Made by a program: the position numbers and the translations under genes. The notes below the pieces were generated by a model. It did not search any database, was not told the DNA's origin, and was given only the letters and a program-made list of their open reading frames with translations. 37,512 bases of DNA from Saprospiraceae bacterium. GTDB lineage: Bacteria; Bacteroidota; Bacteroidia; Chitinophagales; Saprospiraceae. The stretch's first letter is position 1, and the number at the start of each line of letters is the position of its first letter. The stretch lies in assembly GCA_023300665.1 (NCBI GenBank), contig JALZUU010000419.1:1-37512 (forward strand), in the 5' to 3' direction. Shown here piece by piece: positions 1-7,758 of the stretch.

Positions 1-4
1 AAAC

Positions 5-1126
5 ATGAAAATACCCATGGTCGATCTACGCGGCCAATATGACAAAATAAAGACGGAAATTGATATAGCGATTCAAGAGTGTATTGACTCTACTCGTTTT
101 GTCGGTGGCCCGGTGGTTGAGCGATTTGCGGAAAATTTGGGTAAGTACCTTGATTGTAAATACGTGATACCTTGTGCTAATGGAACAGATGCATTGCAAA
201 TTGCTTTGATGGCAGCAGGTTTAAAGCCAGGCGATGAAGTGATCGTTCCTTCTTTTACCTATGTAGCAACGGCAGAAGTAATTGCCTTGTTGGGATTAGT
301 GCCAGTAATGACCGATGTAGATCCAGATCATTTTAATGTAACCAAAGATATTCTTCGACAAGCTATTTCTGTTAATACGAAAGCGATTGTTCCTGTCCAT
401 CTTTTTGGGCAAACAGCTCCAATGGAGGAAATTATGGAACTTGCGGCAGAGTATGGACTAACCGTTATAGAGGACAATGCACAATCTTTGGGGTCGGATT
501 ATACATTTAGTGATGATAGAAAACAAAAGGCAGGAACGATTGGCCATATCGGAACAACTTCCTTTTTTCCTGCAAAAAATTTAGGTGCTTATGGAGACGG
601 TGGTGCATTATTTACAAATGATGATGAGTTGTTTAAAAAAATAAAAATGATTGCGAATCATGGTCAATCGAAATTATATCATCATGAAGTAGTCGGTGTT
701 AATTCTCGGTTAGATGCCATGCAGGCTGCCGTGTTGGATGTTAAATTGAAATACTATGCGGATTATATAAAAGCACGACAAGCGGTAGCAGCTTATTATG
801 ACCAACAATTTGCTGAGATAGTAGAGGTTGTCATTCCACACCATTATAAAAAGTCTACTCATATTTTCCATCAGTATACTTTAAAAATTACCAACGGAAA
901 ACGGGATGAATTAAGAGAATTTTTAAAATCCAAAGGCATCGCATCTGCCATTTATTATCCGATACCACTTAATGAGCAAAATGCTTTTCGAGGGATAGGT
1001 CGATTGGTTGGTGAGATGAGTGTAACCAAAGAACTCTGTGACCAAGTTTTATCCTTACCCATTCATACCGAAATGGATAACACGACTTTAACATATATCA
1101 CTGATCAGGTGAAATCATTCTTTTAA
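5..1126 (+). CDS. wbpE: WbpE/WlbC-type sugar aminotransferase (DegT/DnrJ/EryC1/StrS family)
   Basis: A PLP-dependent aminotransferase that should aminate C3 of UDP-2-acetamido-2-deoxy-3-oxo-glucuronate in the cytoplasm, the step after WbpB. At 373 aa it is full length for the family. It shows the substrate/PLP segment CANGTDALQIALMAAG, the GDEVIVPSFTYVATAE block, the IEDNAQSLG motif with the PLP-ring aspartate, and the Schiff-base lysine in SFFPAKNLGAYGDGGA (about K191). C-terminal GVNSRLDAMQAAVL and YYPIPL match Pseudomonas WbpE closely as I remember it. ATG at base 5, so any upstream partner lies outside the window. wbpB follows two bases later, which strongly supports this specific function over a generic DegT enzyme. 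The acetyltransferase (WbpD) and UDP-GlcNAc dehydrogenase (WbpA) of the pathway are not in view. Confidence 0.9.
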   Translation: MKIPMVDLRGQYDKIKTEIDIAIQECIDSTRFVGGPVVERFAENLGKYLDCKYVIPCANGTDALQIALMAAGLKPGDEVIVPSFTYVATAEVIALLGLVPVMTDVDPDHFNVTKDILRQAISVNTKAIVPVHLFGQTAPMEEIMELAAEYGLTVIEDNAQSLGSDYTFSDDRKQKAGTIGHIGTTSFFPAKNLGAYGDGGALFTNDDELFKKIKMIANHGQSKLYHHEVVGVNSRLDAMQAAVLDVKLKYYADYIKARQAVAAYYDQQFAEIVEVVIPHHYKKSTHIFHQYTLKITNGKRDELREFLKSKGIASAIYYPIPLNEQNAFRGIGRLVGEMSVTKELCDQVLSLPIHTEMDNTTLTYITDQVKSFF

Positions 1127-1128
1127 AA

Positions 1129-2109
1129 ATGAAAAAAAATTTTGCCCTCATTGGTGCTGCAGGTTATATTGCCCCCCGACATCTGGCGGCTATTCAGTCC
1201 GTAGGTGGGGAGTTAGTTGCTGCGATGGATCCAAATGATTCTGTAGGTATTTTGGATAGTTATTTTCCCAATACAGCCTTCTTTACAGAATTCGAACGCT
1301 TCGATCGACATTTAGAGAAGCTAAAAAGAAGAGGAAACAAGATTGATTATATCATTGTCTGTTCACCCAATTATTTGCATGATGCACATTGTCGATTTGG
1401 GTTACGTTATGGAGCAGATGTGATCTGTGAAAAACCCATCACTTTAAATCCATGGAATCTAGATGGATTGTTAGAAATAGAAAAAGAAACAAAAAGAAAA
1501 GTATATAACATATTACAACTTCGGCTACACGAAGATATTCTAGCCTTAAAAAAACGAGTAGATGCACTTCCTGCCAATACCATACATGAAATAGATCTTA
1601 CCTATATTACTTCTCGTGGAAACTGGTACTACACCAGCTGGAAGAGTGATTTAGAAAAATCGGGTGGGGTGGCTACCAATATCGGCATTCACTTTTTCGA
1701 TATGTTGGGATGGATATTTGGAAAGTGTAATGAAAACAAAGTTTATCAACATCGACATGATCGGGCAGCAGGTTTGTTGGTATTTGATCGAGCAAAAGTC
1801 AACTGGTTTTTGAGTATCAATTATGATACATTGCCAGAATCAATCAAAGAAAAAAGACAGAGAACCTATCGTTGTATCACCGTAGATGGGATGGAATTAG
1901 AATTTAGCAATGGATTTACTGAATTGCATAATCGTAGTTATGAAGCTATTTTAAATGGTAATGGATTTGAGTTAGAAACAACTCGTCCTGCGCTGGAATT
2001 GGCCAATCAGATTCGGAATGCAGATCTAGTCTCACCACCTTCAGGTGCACATGCCTTTCTACAAAAGCCACTTACGCCACATCCTTTCAATCGGCGTTGG
2101 AAAGTATAA
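1129..2109 (+). CDS. wbpB: WbpB/WlbA-type UDP-GlcNAc uronate 3-dehydrogenase (Gfo/Idh/MocA family)
   Basis: An NAD-dependent oxidoreductase predicted to oxidise C3 of UDP-N-acetylglucosaminuronate, giving the keto sugar used by WbpE. The N-terminal Rossmann motif is NFALIGAAGYIAPRH. The family EKP motif (VICEKPITL, about residues 98-106) holds the catalytic lysine, and LTYITSRGNWY and GVATNIGIHFFDML follow in the Gfo/Idh/MocA C-terminal domain. These segments resemble Pseudomonas WbpB nearly word for word, so the specific name is well supported. It is 326 aa, about ten longer than I expect, with the extra residues at the C-terminus (QKPLTPHPFNRRWKV). A degraded Uma2 gene begins right at its stop codon, so the 3' end may be an old rearrangement junction. 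Confidence 0.9.
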   Translation: MKKNFALIGAAGYIAPRHLAAIQSVGGELVAAMDPNDSVGILDSYFPNTAFFTEFERFDRHLEKLKRRGNKIDYIIVCSPNYLHDAHCRFGLRYGADVICEKPITLNPWNLDGLLEIEKETKRKVYNILQLRLHEDILALKKRVDALPANTIHEIDLTYITSRGNWYYTSWKSDLEKSGGVATNIGIHFFDMLGWIFGKCNENKVYQHRHDRAAGLLVFDRAKVNWFLSINYDTLPESIKEKRQRTYRCITVDGMELEFSNGFTELHNRSYEAILNGNGFELETTRPALELANQIRNADLVSPPSGAHAFLQKPLTPHPFNRRWKV

Positions 2110-2464
2110 TTTATTTTCCTTTCGATGTTTGTCTAGCTGTCTCACGCAAAAAAGGAAAAGTAGATACAGTAGTACAACTAGATTTGGTGGTTGAAATATT
2201 AACACCAAGAAATTCTAACACCAAAATGCACGCTAAATACTCAGCCTATGAAGAATCTGGTGTTAAAGAATATTGGTTGATTGATCATAACGAATGAAGC
2301 GGGAATTCTTTATAGCTTAGACAAAAAAAGAAAATACATCGCTTCTCCCTTCTAAACTAGTGGTCAGTAAATACAATCAAAGATTATCAAAAGGGTTTAA
2401 ATTTGATTTAGAAAATATTTTTCTAGTATGGTGGCCAATAAAAAATACGGCCATATCCCTCTAA
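2110..2464 (+). pseudogene. Decayed Uma2-family (DUF820) nuclease-like gene
   Basis: Three reading frames in succession read as one Uma2-family protein. Frame one (to the TGA at 2295-2297) gives FPFDVCLAV, VDTVVQLDLVVEIL and ESGVKEYWLIDHNE. A shift near 2293 continues as NEAGILYSLDKKRKYIASPF, stopping at 2353-2355. A second shift near 2350 continues as LVVSKYNQRLSKGFKFDLENIF, stopping at 2462-2464. Against my memory of the family (VVQPD, about 20 residues, then APDLVVEILSPS) there is also an internal deletion at VVQLDLVVEIL, and the N-terminal third is missing. No start codon of its own is visible; the ORF-track TTG lies inside wbpB. Uma2 proteins are PD-(D/E)XK-like and common in some Bacteroidota and Cyanobacteria. 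This copy cannot make a functional protein. Confidence 0.75.
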
Positions 2465-2477
2465 ATTTCAAGTAAAC

Positions 2478-2509
2478 CTTTTTCGTCCTGTAAAAATAGT
2501 GTAATTTTG
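2478..2509 (+). promoter_or_regulatory. Possible Bacteroidota-type promoter for the regulatory pair
   Basis: TAATTTTG at 2502-2509 is an exact match to the Bacteroidota -7 consensus TAnnTTTG. The -33 position holds only a T-rich TTTTTCG (about 2478-2484) rather than a clear TTTG. It would give a leader of about 150 bases before the HTH gene. The rest of 2465-2668 is AT-rich with no ORF or strong hairpin that I can see. Weak call based on the -7 match and position. Confidence 0.3.
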
Positions 2510-2668
2510 TATTGAGAAAATAATCTATTTTATCCCAAGTTATCCCCCTTTACCAACTCATATTCTTGTTAAATTATTCGTTTTACATAAAAAACGATAG
2601 ATTAATATTTGCAATTGTAAATACTTTGAGTAGTTTTGCTACTCAATAATGAACAACATACAATTATA

Positions 2669-3208
2669 ATGATCGAGACGCTTATTTCTTCTAAAACGCG
2701 GATTAAGTTATTACTTAAGTTCTTTTTGAACCGTAACACGACTGCCTACTTACGTGGGTTGGAAGGAGAATTTAGTGAGTCAAGCAATGCTATTCGTCTG
2801 GAACTCAATAAGTTAGAAAAAGCAGGCATGTTAAATTCCTTTTCTGAAGGAAATAAAAAAATGTTTAAAGCCAATCAGCAACATCCGTTGTTTGATGAAA
2901 TTCACAATATTATATTAAAGTACGTTGGTTTGGACCAAGTGGTTGAAAATGTGGTAGAACGTTTAGGAGATGTTCAGCAGGTATTTTTGGCAGGTGATTT
3001 TTCACGAGGATTGAATAGTCAAATTATTGATCTGATCTTTGTGGGTAATGTAGATCAAGCCTACTTGGTGAATTTGATTGCCAAAACGGAAGATTTAGTC
3101 AAGCGTAAAATACGCTATTTGGTTTATAGGCAGGAAGAATTAGAAAACTTGGATTGGGGACAATTTCAATCAGCTCCCTTATTACTTTGGAGTAAAGAAG
3201 CTATATAG
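2669..3208 (+). CDS. Winged-helix regulator with degenerate nucleotidyltransferase domain
   Basis: A cytoplasmic regulator of a type often found just before polysaccharide operons in Bacteroidota. Residues about 1-75 form an ArsR-like winged helix: helices around KTRIKLLLKFFLN, then ESSNAIRLELNKLEKAGML as the recognition-helix region, then a wing (SFSEGNKKMFKANQ). Residues about 95-160 resemble a MNT-type nucleotidyltransferase fold (VFLAGDFSRGLNSQIIDLIFVG), but the usual catalytic DxD reads IIDL, with one acidic residue, so catalysis is doubtful. The ORF track starts at TTG 2636; I prefer the in-frame ATG at 2669 (MIETLISSKTR), giving 179 aa and starting right at the HTH domain. Its stop touches the ATG of the antiterminator gene, implying co-transcription. 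The DNA target and any ligand are unknown. Confidence 0.7.
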   Translation: MIETLISSKTRIKLLLKFFLNRNTTAYLRGLEGEFSESSNAIRLELNKLEKAGMLNSFSEGNKKMFKANQQHPLFDEIHNIILKYVGLDQVVENVVERLGDVQQVFLAGDFSRGLNSQIIDLIFVGNVDQAYLVNLIAKTEDLVKRKIRYLVYRQEELENLDWGQFQSAPLLLWSKEAI

Positions 3209-3766
3209 ATGAGTGCAACGTTAACAAATAAAAAGAGCCTAACTCCTGAAAATCACCTACACGCTATTAAGGCACGTTGGTTTGCGGTGCGTACTGGATT
3301 TCGTAAAGAAAAAATTGTACATAAAAGACTGACTAGCAAAGGCATAATAAGTTATTTGCCATTGTATAAAGTAATTCGTCGTTATGAACGAAAAGTAAAG
3401 CATCTAGAATTACCTTTAATCAATTCTTATTTGTTTGTCAAAATTACTAAAGCAGATTATGTAAGAGTGTTAGAAACAGAACAAGTCCATACTTTTGTAC
3501 ATTTTAATCGAAATTTAATTGCTATTCCTGAGGTAGAAATTGACACGATTCGTCGAGTATTAGGAGAAGACACAGAAATTTCAGTAATAGAAGAAGGATA
3601 TCAAAAAGGTGATTTCGTAGAAGTTATTGGTGGTCGATTGACTGGACTAAGTGGAGAATTGATTGCAGGTGAAGGAAAAAAGCGTTTGATTATTCGATTA
3701 GAAAATATAGGTGTAGGATTAGAAGTAGAAGTGGATGCTAAGTATTTACGGAAGCAAAATAAATGA
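3209..3766 (+). CDS. UpxY-family transcription antiterminator (NusG paralogue)
   Basis: Binds RNA polymerase and promotes elongation through its own polysaccharide operon, as known for UpxY proteins of Bacteroides. The NGN domain is visible at residues about 20-115: WFAVRTGFRKEKIVHKRL, then YLPLYKVIRRYERKVK, then LPLINSYLFVKI. A KOW motif follows at about residues 130-160 (GDFVEVIGGRLTGLSGELI), and a basic end closes the 185-aa protein. The ATG directly follows the stop of the HTH gene. Downstream lies a terminator-like hairpin (3771-3815) and then wza, so the natural target is readthrough of this leader, inferred from position. It could be a RfaH-like protein acting elsewhere, but the Bacteroidota setting favours UpxY. 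Confidence 0.88.
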   Translation: MSATLTNKKSLTPENHLHAIKARWFAVRTGFRKEKIVHKRLTSKGIISYLPLYKVIRRYERKVKHLELPLINSYLFVKITKADYVRVLETEQVHTFVHFNRNLIAIPEVEIDTIRRVLGEDTEISVIEEGYQKGDFVEVIGGRLTGLSGELIAGEGKKRLIIRLENIGVGLEVEVDAKYLRKQNK

Positions 3767-3770
3767 ATGA

Positions 3771-3815
3771 TGTTATGATAATGGTATAAACCATAATTAT
3801 AGTATAATTTTTTTT
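3771..3815 (+). terminator. Intrinsic terminator-like hairpin between antiterminator gene and wza
   Basis: Bases 3771-3785 can pair with 3790-3804 around an ATAA loop. The core is ATGGT/ACCAT, with one A-A mismatch and about three G-T pairs in the outer stem. Three bases later comes an uninterrupted run of eight T (3808-3815). Stem plus T-tract at the end of a gene is the intrinsic terminator pattern, although the stem is AT-rich and would be fairly weak. It sits just past the UpxY-type gene and before the structural genes, where partial termination relieved by the antiterminator would make sense. Confidence 0.55.
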
Positions 3816-3927
3816 ATAAACGTCTTTGACGTTATAATGTCATATATTTTTAAACATACCCGCTATTTAGACTGTAAATCCATGCGACTTACTGACGGCG
3901 AAGCCTTATTAAAATTTCAAATTATAA
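3816..3927 (+). promoter_or_regulatory. Leader upstream of wza with small hairpins
   Basis: A gene-free leader between the terminator-like hairpin and wza. It contains a perfect AACGTC-TTT-GACGTT inverted repeat (3819-3833) and a short GGC-GAA-GCC hairpin (3897-3905). The stretch from about 3858 to 3905 is more GC-rich than its surroundings. A TATTTTTA box at 3845-3852, one base off TAnnTTTG, with a TTTG 16 bases upstream at 3825, could be a weak independent promoter for wza, although the spacing is short. I read the region as the 5' leader on which the UpxY-type protein acts; that role is inference from position only. Confidence 0.35.
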
Positions 3928-6684
3928 ATGATTAGATCAGTTTTTTTTACATTTTCTCTAATACTATTATGCCAATCAATTGGTGCAGCTCAAGAATTAG
4001 ATAATATTCCTATAGATCAGGCTACTATTGACCGTGAACTTGAACGTCGTGGTTTAACTGAAGCAGAAGTAAGATTGAAATTTGAGGAAAAGGGAATTGA
4101 TTTAGATAACGTAACAGCAGATCAGCTTCCAGAATTAGAGGTAACGCTCGATCAGATTATGAAAGAAATTGAAGATGAAAGGAAGGCACTGAAAAACGTT
4201 GCTCAAGAAGCTGAAGGCGAGAAAATCATAGAAGATCAGGCTGCAACTATCGCCAAAGATGCTGGTACTGAAATTCAAGAAGCCGTTGAAGATGGTGCTA
4301 CGGTGGAAGAAGCTATTGCGGAAGAATTAGTAGATCAGGCGCAGGAAGAATTACCACCCACAAATATTTACGGTCAGCAAATTTTTCGAAATAAAACATT
4401 GAAGGTATTTAGCAAATCGGATGATGTTGCTCCATCTCCTTCCTATATTTTAGGACCAGGGGATAAAGTAAATATCTCGATTTGGGGAATTTCCCAAGAA
4501 GATGCAACTTACGAAATTAATCAGTCTGGTTTTATCAAACCGACAGGTATGTCTCGGATTACCTTAAAAGGTATTCCTTATGAAAAAGCAAAATCATTAT
4601 TACAAAGTCGATTTTCAGAATTCTATCGTTTTCGCCCTGAAGAATTTGCGGTAACGATCTCCTATGCACGTACTATCAATGTTAACATCTATGGTGAAGT
4701 TTTTAACCAAGGAAGTTTTACCATCCCTGCGACGAATACTGCATTTAATGCATTAGTCGCTGCCGGAGGACCGACGAATATTGGTAGTGTTAGAAATATA
4801 AAGCTTATTCGTAATAATGGTGGAACTTCAAAAATGGATGTCTACGAGTTTATGAATAATCCGAGTGTTTCAGAAGATTTTCAGTTGTCTAATAATGATG
4901 TAATCTTTGTTTCTGTGGTAGAAAAAATAGTAGAAATAAAAGGAGCTGTTCGTCGCCCGCTAAAATATGAGTTACTAGCCACAGAGCAATTAAAAAACTT
5001 GCTCGATTATGCTGGTGGATTAAAAGAAAACGCTTATAAGACGACGATTCAAGTCAAGCGATTTGAAAATGACAAAGAAAAAATTATTGATGTTAAACTA
5101 GGTGAGTTAATGGGAGGAAGTAGTGATTTTACCTTGTTAAATGGAGATATTGTTACCATTCCTGTAATTCCTACCTCATATCAAAACTTTGCTAGTGCTG
5201 AAGGTGCGGTAGAGCTTCCTGGTCAATTTGAGATCACTAAAGGGATGCGTGTAAGTGATTTGTTACGTAAAGCTGTAATGGCTCGTGATGCACGAACTGA
5301 TTTAGCATATCTAATCCGTGTGCGAGAAGATGGAACAGCTAGTTATGAGCGAGTCAATATTGCAGAAGTCTTAGCGAATTCTGCTGCTCCTAGCAACTAT
5401 GTTCTAACTGACCGAGATCGGTTAAATATCTTATCGCAGAAATCATTTGTTGACGATAACTTAATTGTAACCAGTGGAAAAGTAAGAAACCCACGAGAAA
5501 TAAAATACGATCCAGCGCAGAGTATTCGAGTAGCAGATGCAATCGTATTGAGTGGTGGATTAAAACCTGATGCGACAGATTTCGCTTACATTCGCCGACA
5601 AGTATTCAGCGACCAAAGGGAAACGGAGTACGTCCGAGTGAATTTAGTAAATGCACTATCAGATGCGGCCTCAGGAGATAATCTTGAATTAAAGGCAAAC
5701 GATAAATTAATTATTTATTCTAAGCTTGATTTTCTAGAAAAATCTGTAGTGTCTGTTTCTGGAGCAGTTCGTAGTCCTGGCGAATTTACATATGACGCTT
5801 CTCTTACTCTAACTGATCTATTGACACTTGCCGGCGGTCTAAAAATGCAAGCTGCAACAAATCGAATTGATGTATTTCGAGTGCAAATATTTGAGAATGA
5901 ACCTACCAAAACCGTAGTTGCTACTCTGGAAGTGGATGGTAATAATTTTCAAGTGGATGGTAGTAATTTCGCGTTACAACCCTTTGACCAAATAGCAGTA
6001 CGATCGGTGGCGGATTTTGAGTTGCAGCAGTTGGTGACGCTAAGAGGAGAGGTGAAATTTCCGGGTGTGTATGCATTGTTGGATGATAATGAAAAGTTAG
6101 CGAGTGTGATTAAGCGAGCGGGTGGATTAACGAGAGAAGCATTTGTGGAAGGAGCTATTTTGACCAGAAATATAGAACAAAGAGGTTACGTTGTTTTTCA
6201 GTTGGAGGAGGCAATGAAGAATAGTGCTTCTAATTCGAATATTCTCATGAAGCGGGGGGATGTTTTGGAGATTCCGAAGCAGAAGGATTTGGTGAGGATT
6301 GATTTGGTGAATACACTGGCATCAGAACTCTACGATACCACTATTGTTCGGGAAAAAATGATCAATGTACCTTATGTTAAAGGAAAGTCAGCCAAGTACT
6401 ATATTGATGAGTATGCAGCAGGAATTGGAGAGAATGGAAAGCGGAGATATGTGACCGTTCGGCATCCTAGTGGAGAAATACAGCGGACGAAGAATTTTTT
6501 ATTTTTTAAGAAATATCCGAGAGTGGAGAAGGGGTCAGTAGTGAAGATTGGTCGAAAAGAGGAGAAGCCAGAAAAGTCAAGAAGAGAGCGAGGAGATACG
6601 GATTGGGGGAAGGTGGTAGCGAATAGTATTGCACAGGTAACTGCAGTGTTGAGTTTGGTATTGTTAACCCAAAATTTAGATTAA
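3928..6684 (+). CDS. wza: Wza-like polysaccharide export protein with about six SLBB repeats
   Basis: Outer-membrane/periplasmic channel component for polysaccharide export. A signal peptide covers residues about 1-21 (SLILLCQSIGAAQ); no lipobox cysteine is obvious. An acidic, helical low-complexity region (about 25-145) precedes the Poly_export domain (YILGPGDKVNISIWG, about 173-250). SLBB repeats start near residues 251, 337, 422, 512, 609 and 704, each with the G-x-V-x-x-P-G pattern followed by a hydrophobic helix and AGG. A hydrophobic segment (about 895-915) ends the protein. At 918 aa it is more than twice the length of E. coli Wza, as is usual in Bacteroidota. wzz follows after one base. 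From about 6004 codon choice shifts to TTG, GTG, AAG and GAG. Confidence 0.9.
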   Translation: MIRSVFFTFSLILLCQSIGAAQELDNIPIDQATIDRELERRGLTEAEVRLKFEEKGIDLDNVTADQLPELEVTLDQIMKEIEDERKALKNVAQEAEGEKIIEDQAATIAKDAGTEIQEAVEDGATVEEAIAEELVDQAQEELPPTNIYGQQIFRNKTLKVFSKSDDVAPSPSYILGPGDKVNISIWGISQEDATYEINQSGFIKPTGMSRITLKGIPYEKAKSLLQSRFSEFYRFRPEEFAVTISYARTINVNIYGEVFNQGSFTIPATNTAFNALVAAGGPTNIGSVRNIKLIRNNGGTSKMDVYEFMNNPSVSEDFQLSNNDVIFVSVVEKIVEIKGAVRRPLKYELLATEQLKNLLDYAGGLKENAYKTTIQVKRFENDKEKIIDVKLGELMGGSSDFTLLNGDIVTIPVIPTSYQNFASAEGAVELPGQFEITKGMRVSDLLRKAVMARDARTDLAYLIRVREDGTASYERVNIAEVLANSAAPSNYVLTDRDRLNILSQKSFVDDNLIVTSGKVRNPREIKYDPAQSIRVADAIVLSGGLKPDATDFAYIRRQVFSDQRETEYVRVNLVNALSDAASGDNLELKANDKLIIYSKLDFLEKSVVSVSGAVRSPGEFTYDASLTLTDLLTLAGGLKMQAATNRIDVFRVQIFENEPTKTVVATLEVDGNNFQVDGSNFALQPFDQIAVRSVADFELQQLVTLRGEVKFPGVYALLDDNEKLASVIKRAGGLTREAFVEGAILTRNIEQRGYVVFQLEEAMKNSASNSNILMKRGDVLEIPKQKDLVRIDLVNTLASELYDTTIVREKMINVPYVKGKSAKYYIDEYAAGIGENGKRRYVTVRHPSGEIQRTKNFLFFKKYPRVEKGSVVKIGRKEEKPEKSRRERGDTDWGKVVANSIAQVTAVLSLVLLTQNLD

Positions 6685-6685
6685 G

Positions 6686-7756
6686 ATGGATGAATTTTCG
6701 AAAAAAGATATGGAGGATGAACTTACATTAAAACAGGTAATTGAATTAGGCAGAGACTATTTTTATGAATTGCTGCGTAGTTGGAAAATTATAATATTGA
6801 TTGTTGTACCATTTGTTTTGTATTTTTTAATCTCTGCAATTGTAAAACCAGTTACTTTTAATGCTTCTCTTACTTTCATGGTAAATGAGGATGAGGGAGG
6901 AGGAGGAGGAATGAGTCAGATTTTTAATACATTTGGATTGCCGGGAATTGCTAGTGGAAAAAATAATTTAGATAAGATCTTAGAATTAGCCCGTTCTCGG
7001 CGAATTATTCAAAATGTAATCTTTAATAAGATATCTATTGATAATAATGAAGATTATATTGCTAATCATATTATCAATATTTATGATTTTCATAAAAAAT
7101 GGAAAAATGATACAACAGGTCTAAAGAACTACCTTTTTGTAAAGGATAGTTTTCCATTATTTACTCGTACTGATAATGCCGCGCTAAAGCGAGTTTACCA
7201 CACAGTGATAGGATCTAAAGGTGTAAAAGGCTTACTAACTACTTCTTATTCTGATGAAACTGGGATCATGGAATTTATAATGGATACGGAAAATGAAAAA
7301 CTTTCAATTGAGTTTTCTAAGATTTTATATGATCGTGTTCTTGAATTTTACGTCAAAAAGACTATTGAAAAACAACAACAGACTTACGATATTATGAGGT
7401 TGAAAATGGATACTATTCTCCAAGAAATGTCTAGTGGGGAATATCAGTTAGCCAATTTTAGAGATCGTAATCTTGGATTATGGTCAGATATGGATAAACT
7501 AAAAGGGGCTCAGTTAAAAAGAGACGTACAGGTGCTTAATGAACGCTATGTTGTTTTATTAAAGAATTTAGAAATCGCTGACTTTACCTTAAAAAATAAG
7601 GTGCCATTCGTACAGCTTATTGACGAACCAATTGCGCCGATTCAACCAGAAGTTGAATCAAAAATTATTGCCATTTTGATTGGAGGTTTTGTAGGAGGTT
7701 TTGTAGCTATTGGGTTTGTTATTATTAGAAAAATATTTAGAGACGCCTTATCTTAA
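6686..7756 (+). CDS. Wzz-like chain-length determinant / co-polymerase
   Basis: An inner-membrane protein that sets polysaccharide chain length and links polymerase to export. TM1 lies at about residues 34-53 (IIILIVVPFVLYFLISAIV), TM2 at about 329-349 (IIAILIGGFVGGFVAIGFVII). Between them are a periplasmic domain with a helical region (EKQQQTYDIMRLKMDTIL) and a short glycine run (about 73-77). A proline-containing segment before TM2 (VPFVQLIDEPIAPIQP) is typical of Wzz/Wzc N-domains. The protein is 356 aa and stops after TM2, so it has no cytoplasmic tyrosine-kinase domain, and none is encoded elsewhere in the window. It starts one base after the wza stop and is followed closely by cysH. Confidence 0.85.
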   Translation: MDEFSKKDMEDELTLKQVIELGRDYFYELLRSWKIIILIVVPFVLYFLISAIVKPVTFNASLTFMVNEDEGGGGGMSQIFNTFGLPGIASGKNNLDKILELARSRRIIQNVIFNKISIDNNEDYIANHIINIYDFHKKWKNDTTGLKNYLFVKDSFPLFTRTDNAALKRVYHTVIGSKGVKGLLTTSYSDETGIMEFIMDTENEKLSIEFSKILYDRVLEFYVKKTIEKQQQTYDIMRLKMDTILQEMSSGEYQLANFRDRNLGLWSDMDKLKGAQLKRDVQVLNERYVVLLKNLEIADFTLKNKVPFVQLIDEPIAPIQPEVESKIIAILIGGFVGGFVAIGFVIIRKIFRDALS

Positions 7757-7758
7757 TT

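Noticed and set aside
5715-5909. Minus-strand ORF inside wza, and similar short ORFs inside other genes (9543-9911, 14621-14962, 20421-20678, 28109-28399, 31293-31580)
   Set aside because: They lie wholly within well-supported genes on the opposite strand and show no recognisable domain or signal; treated as shadows.
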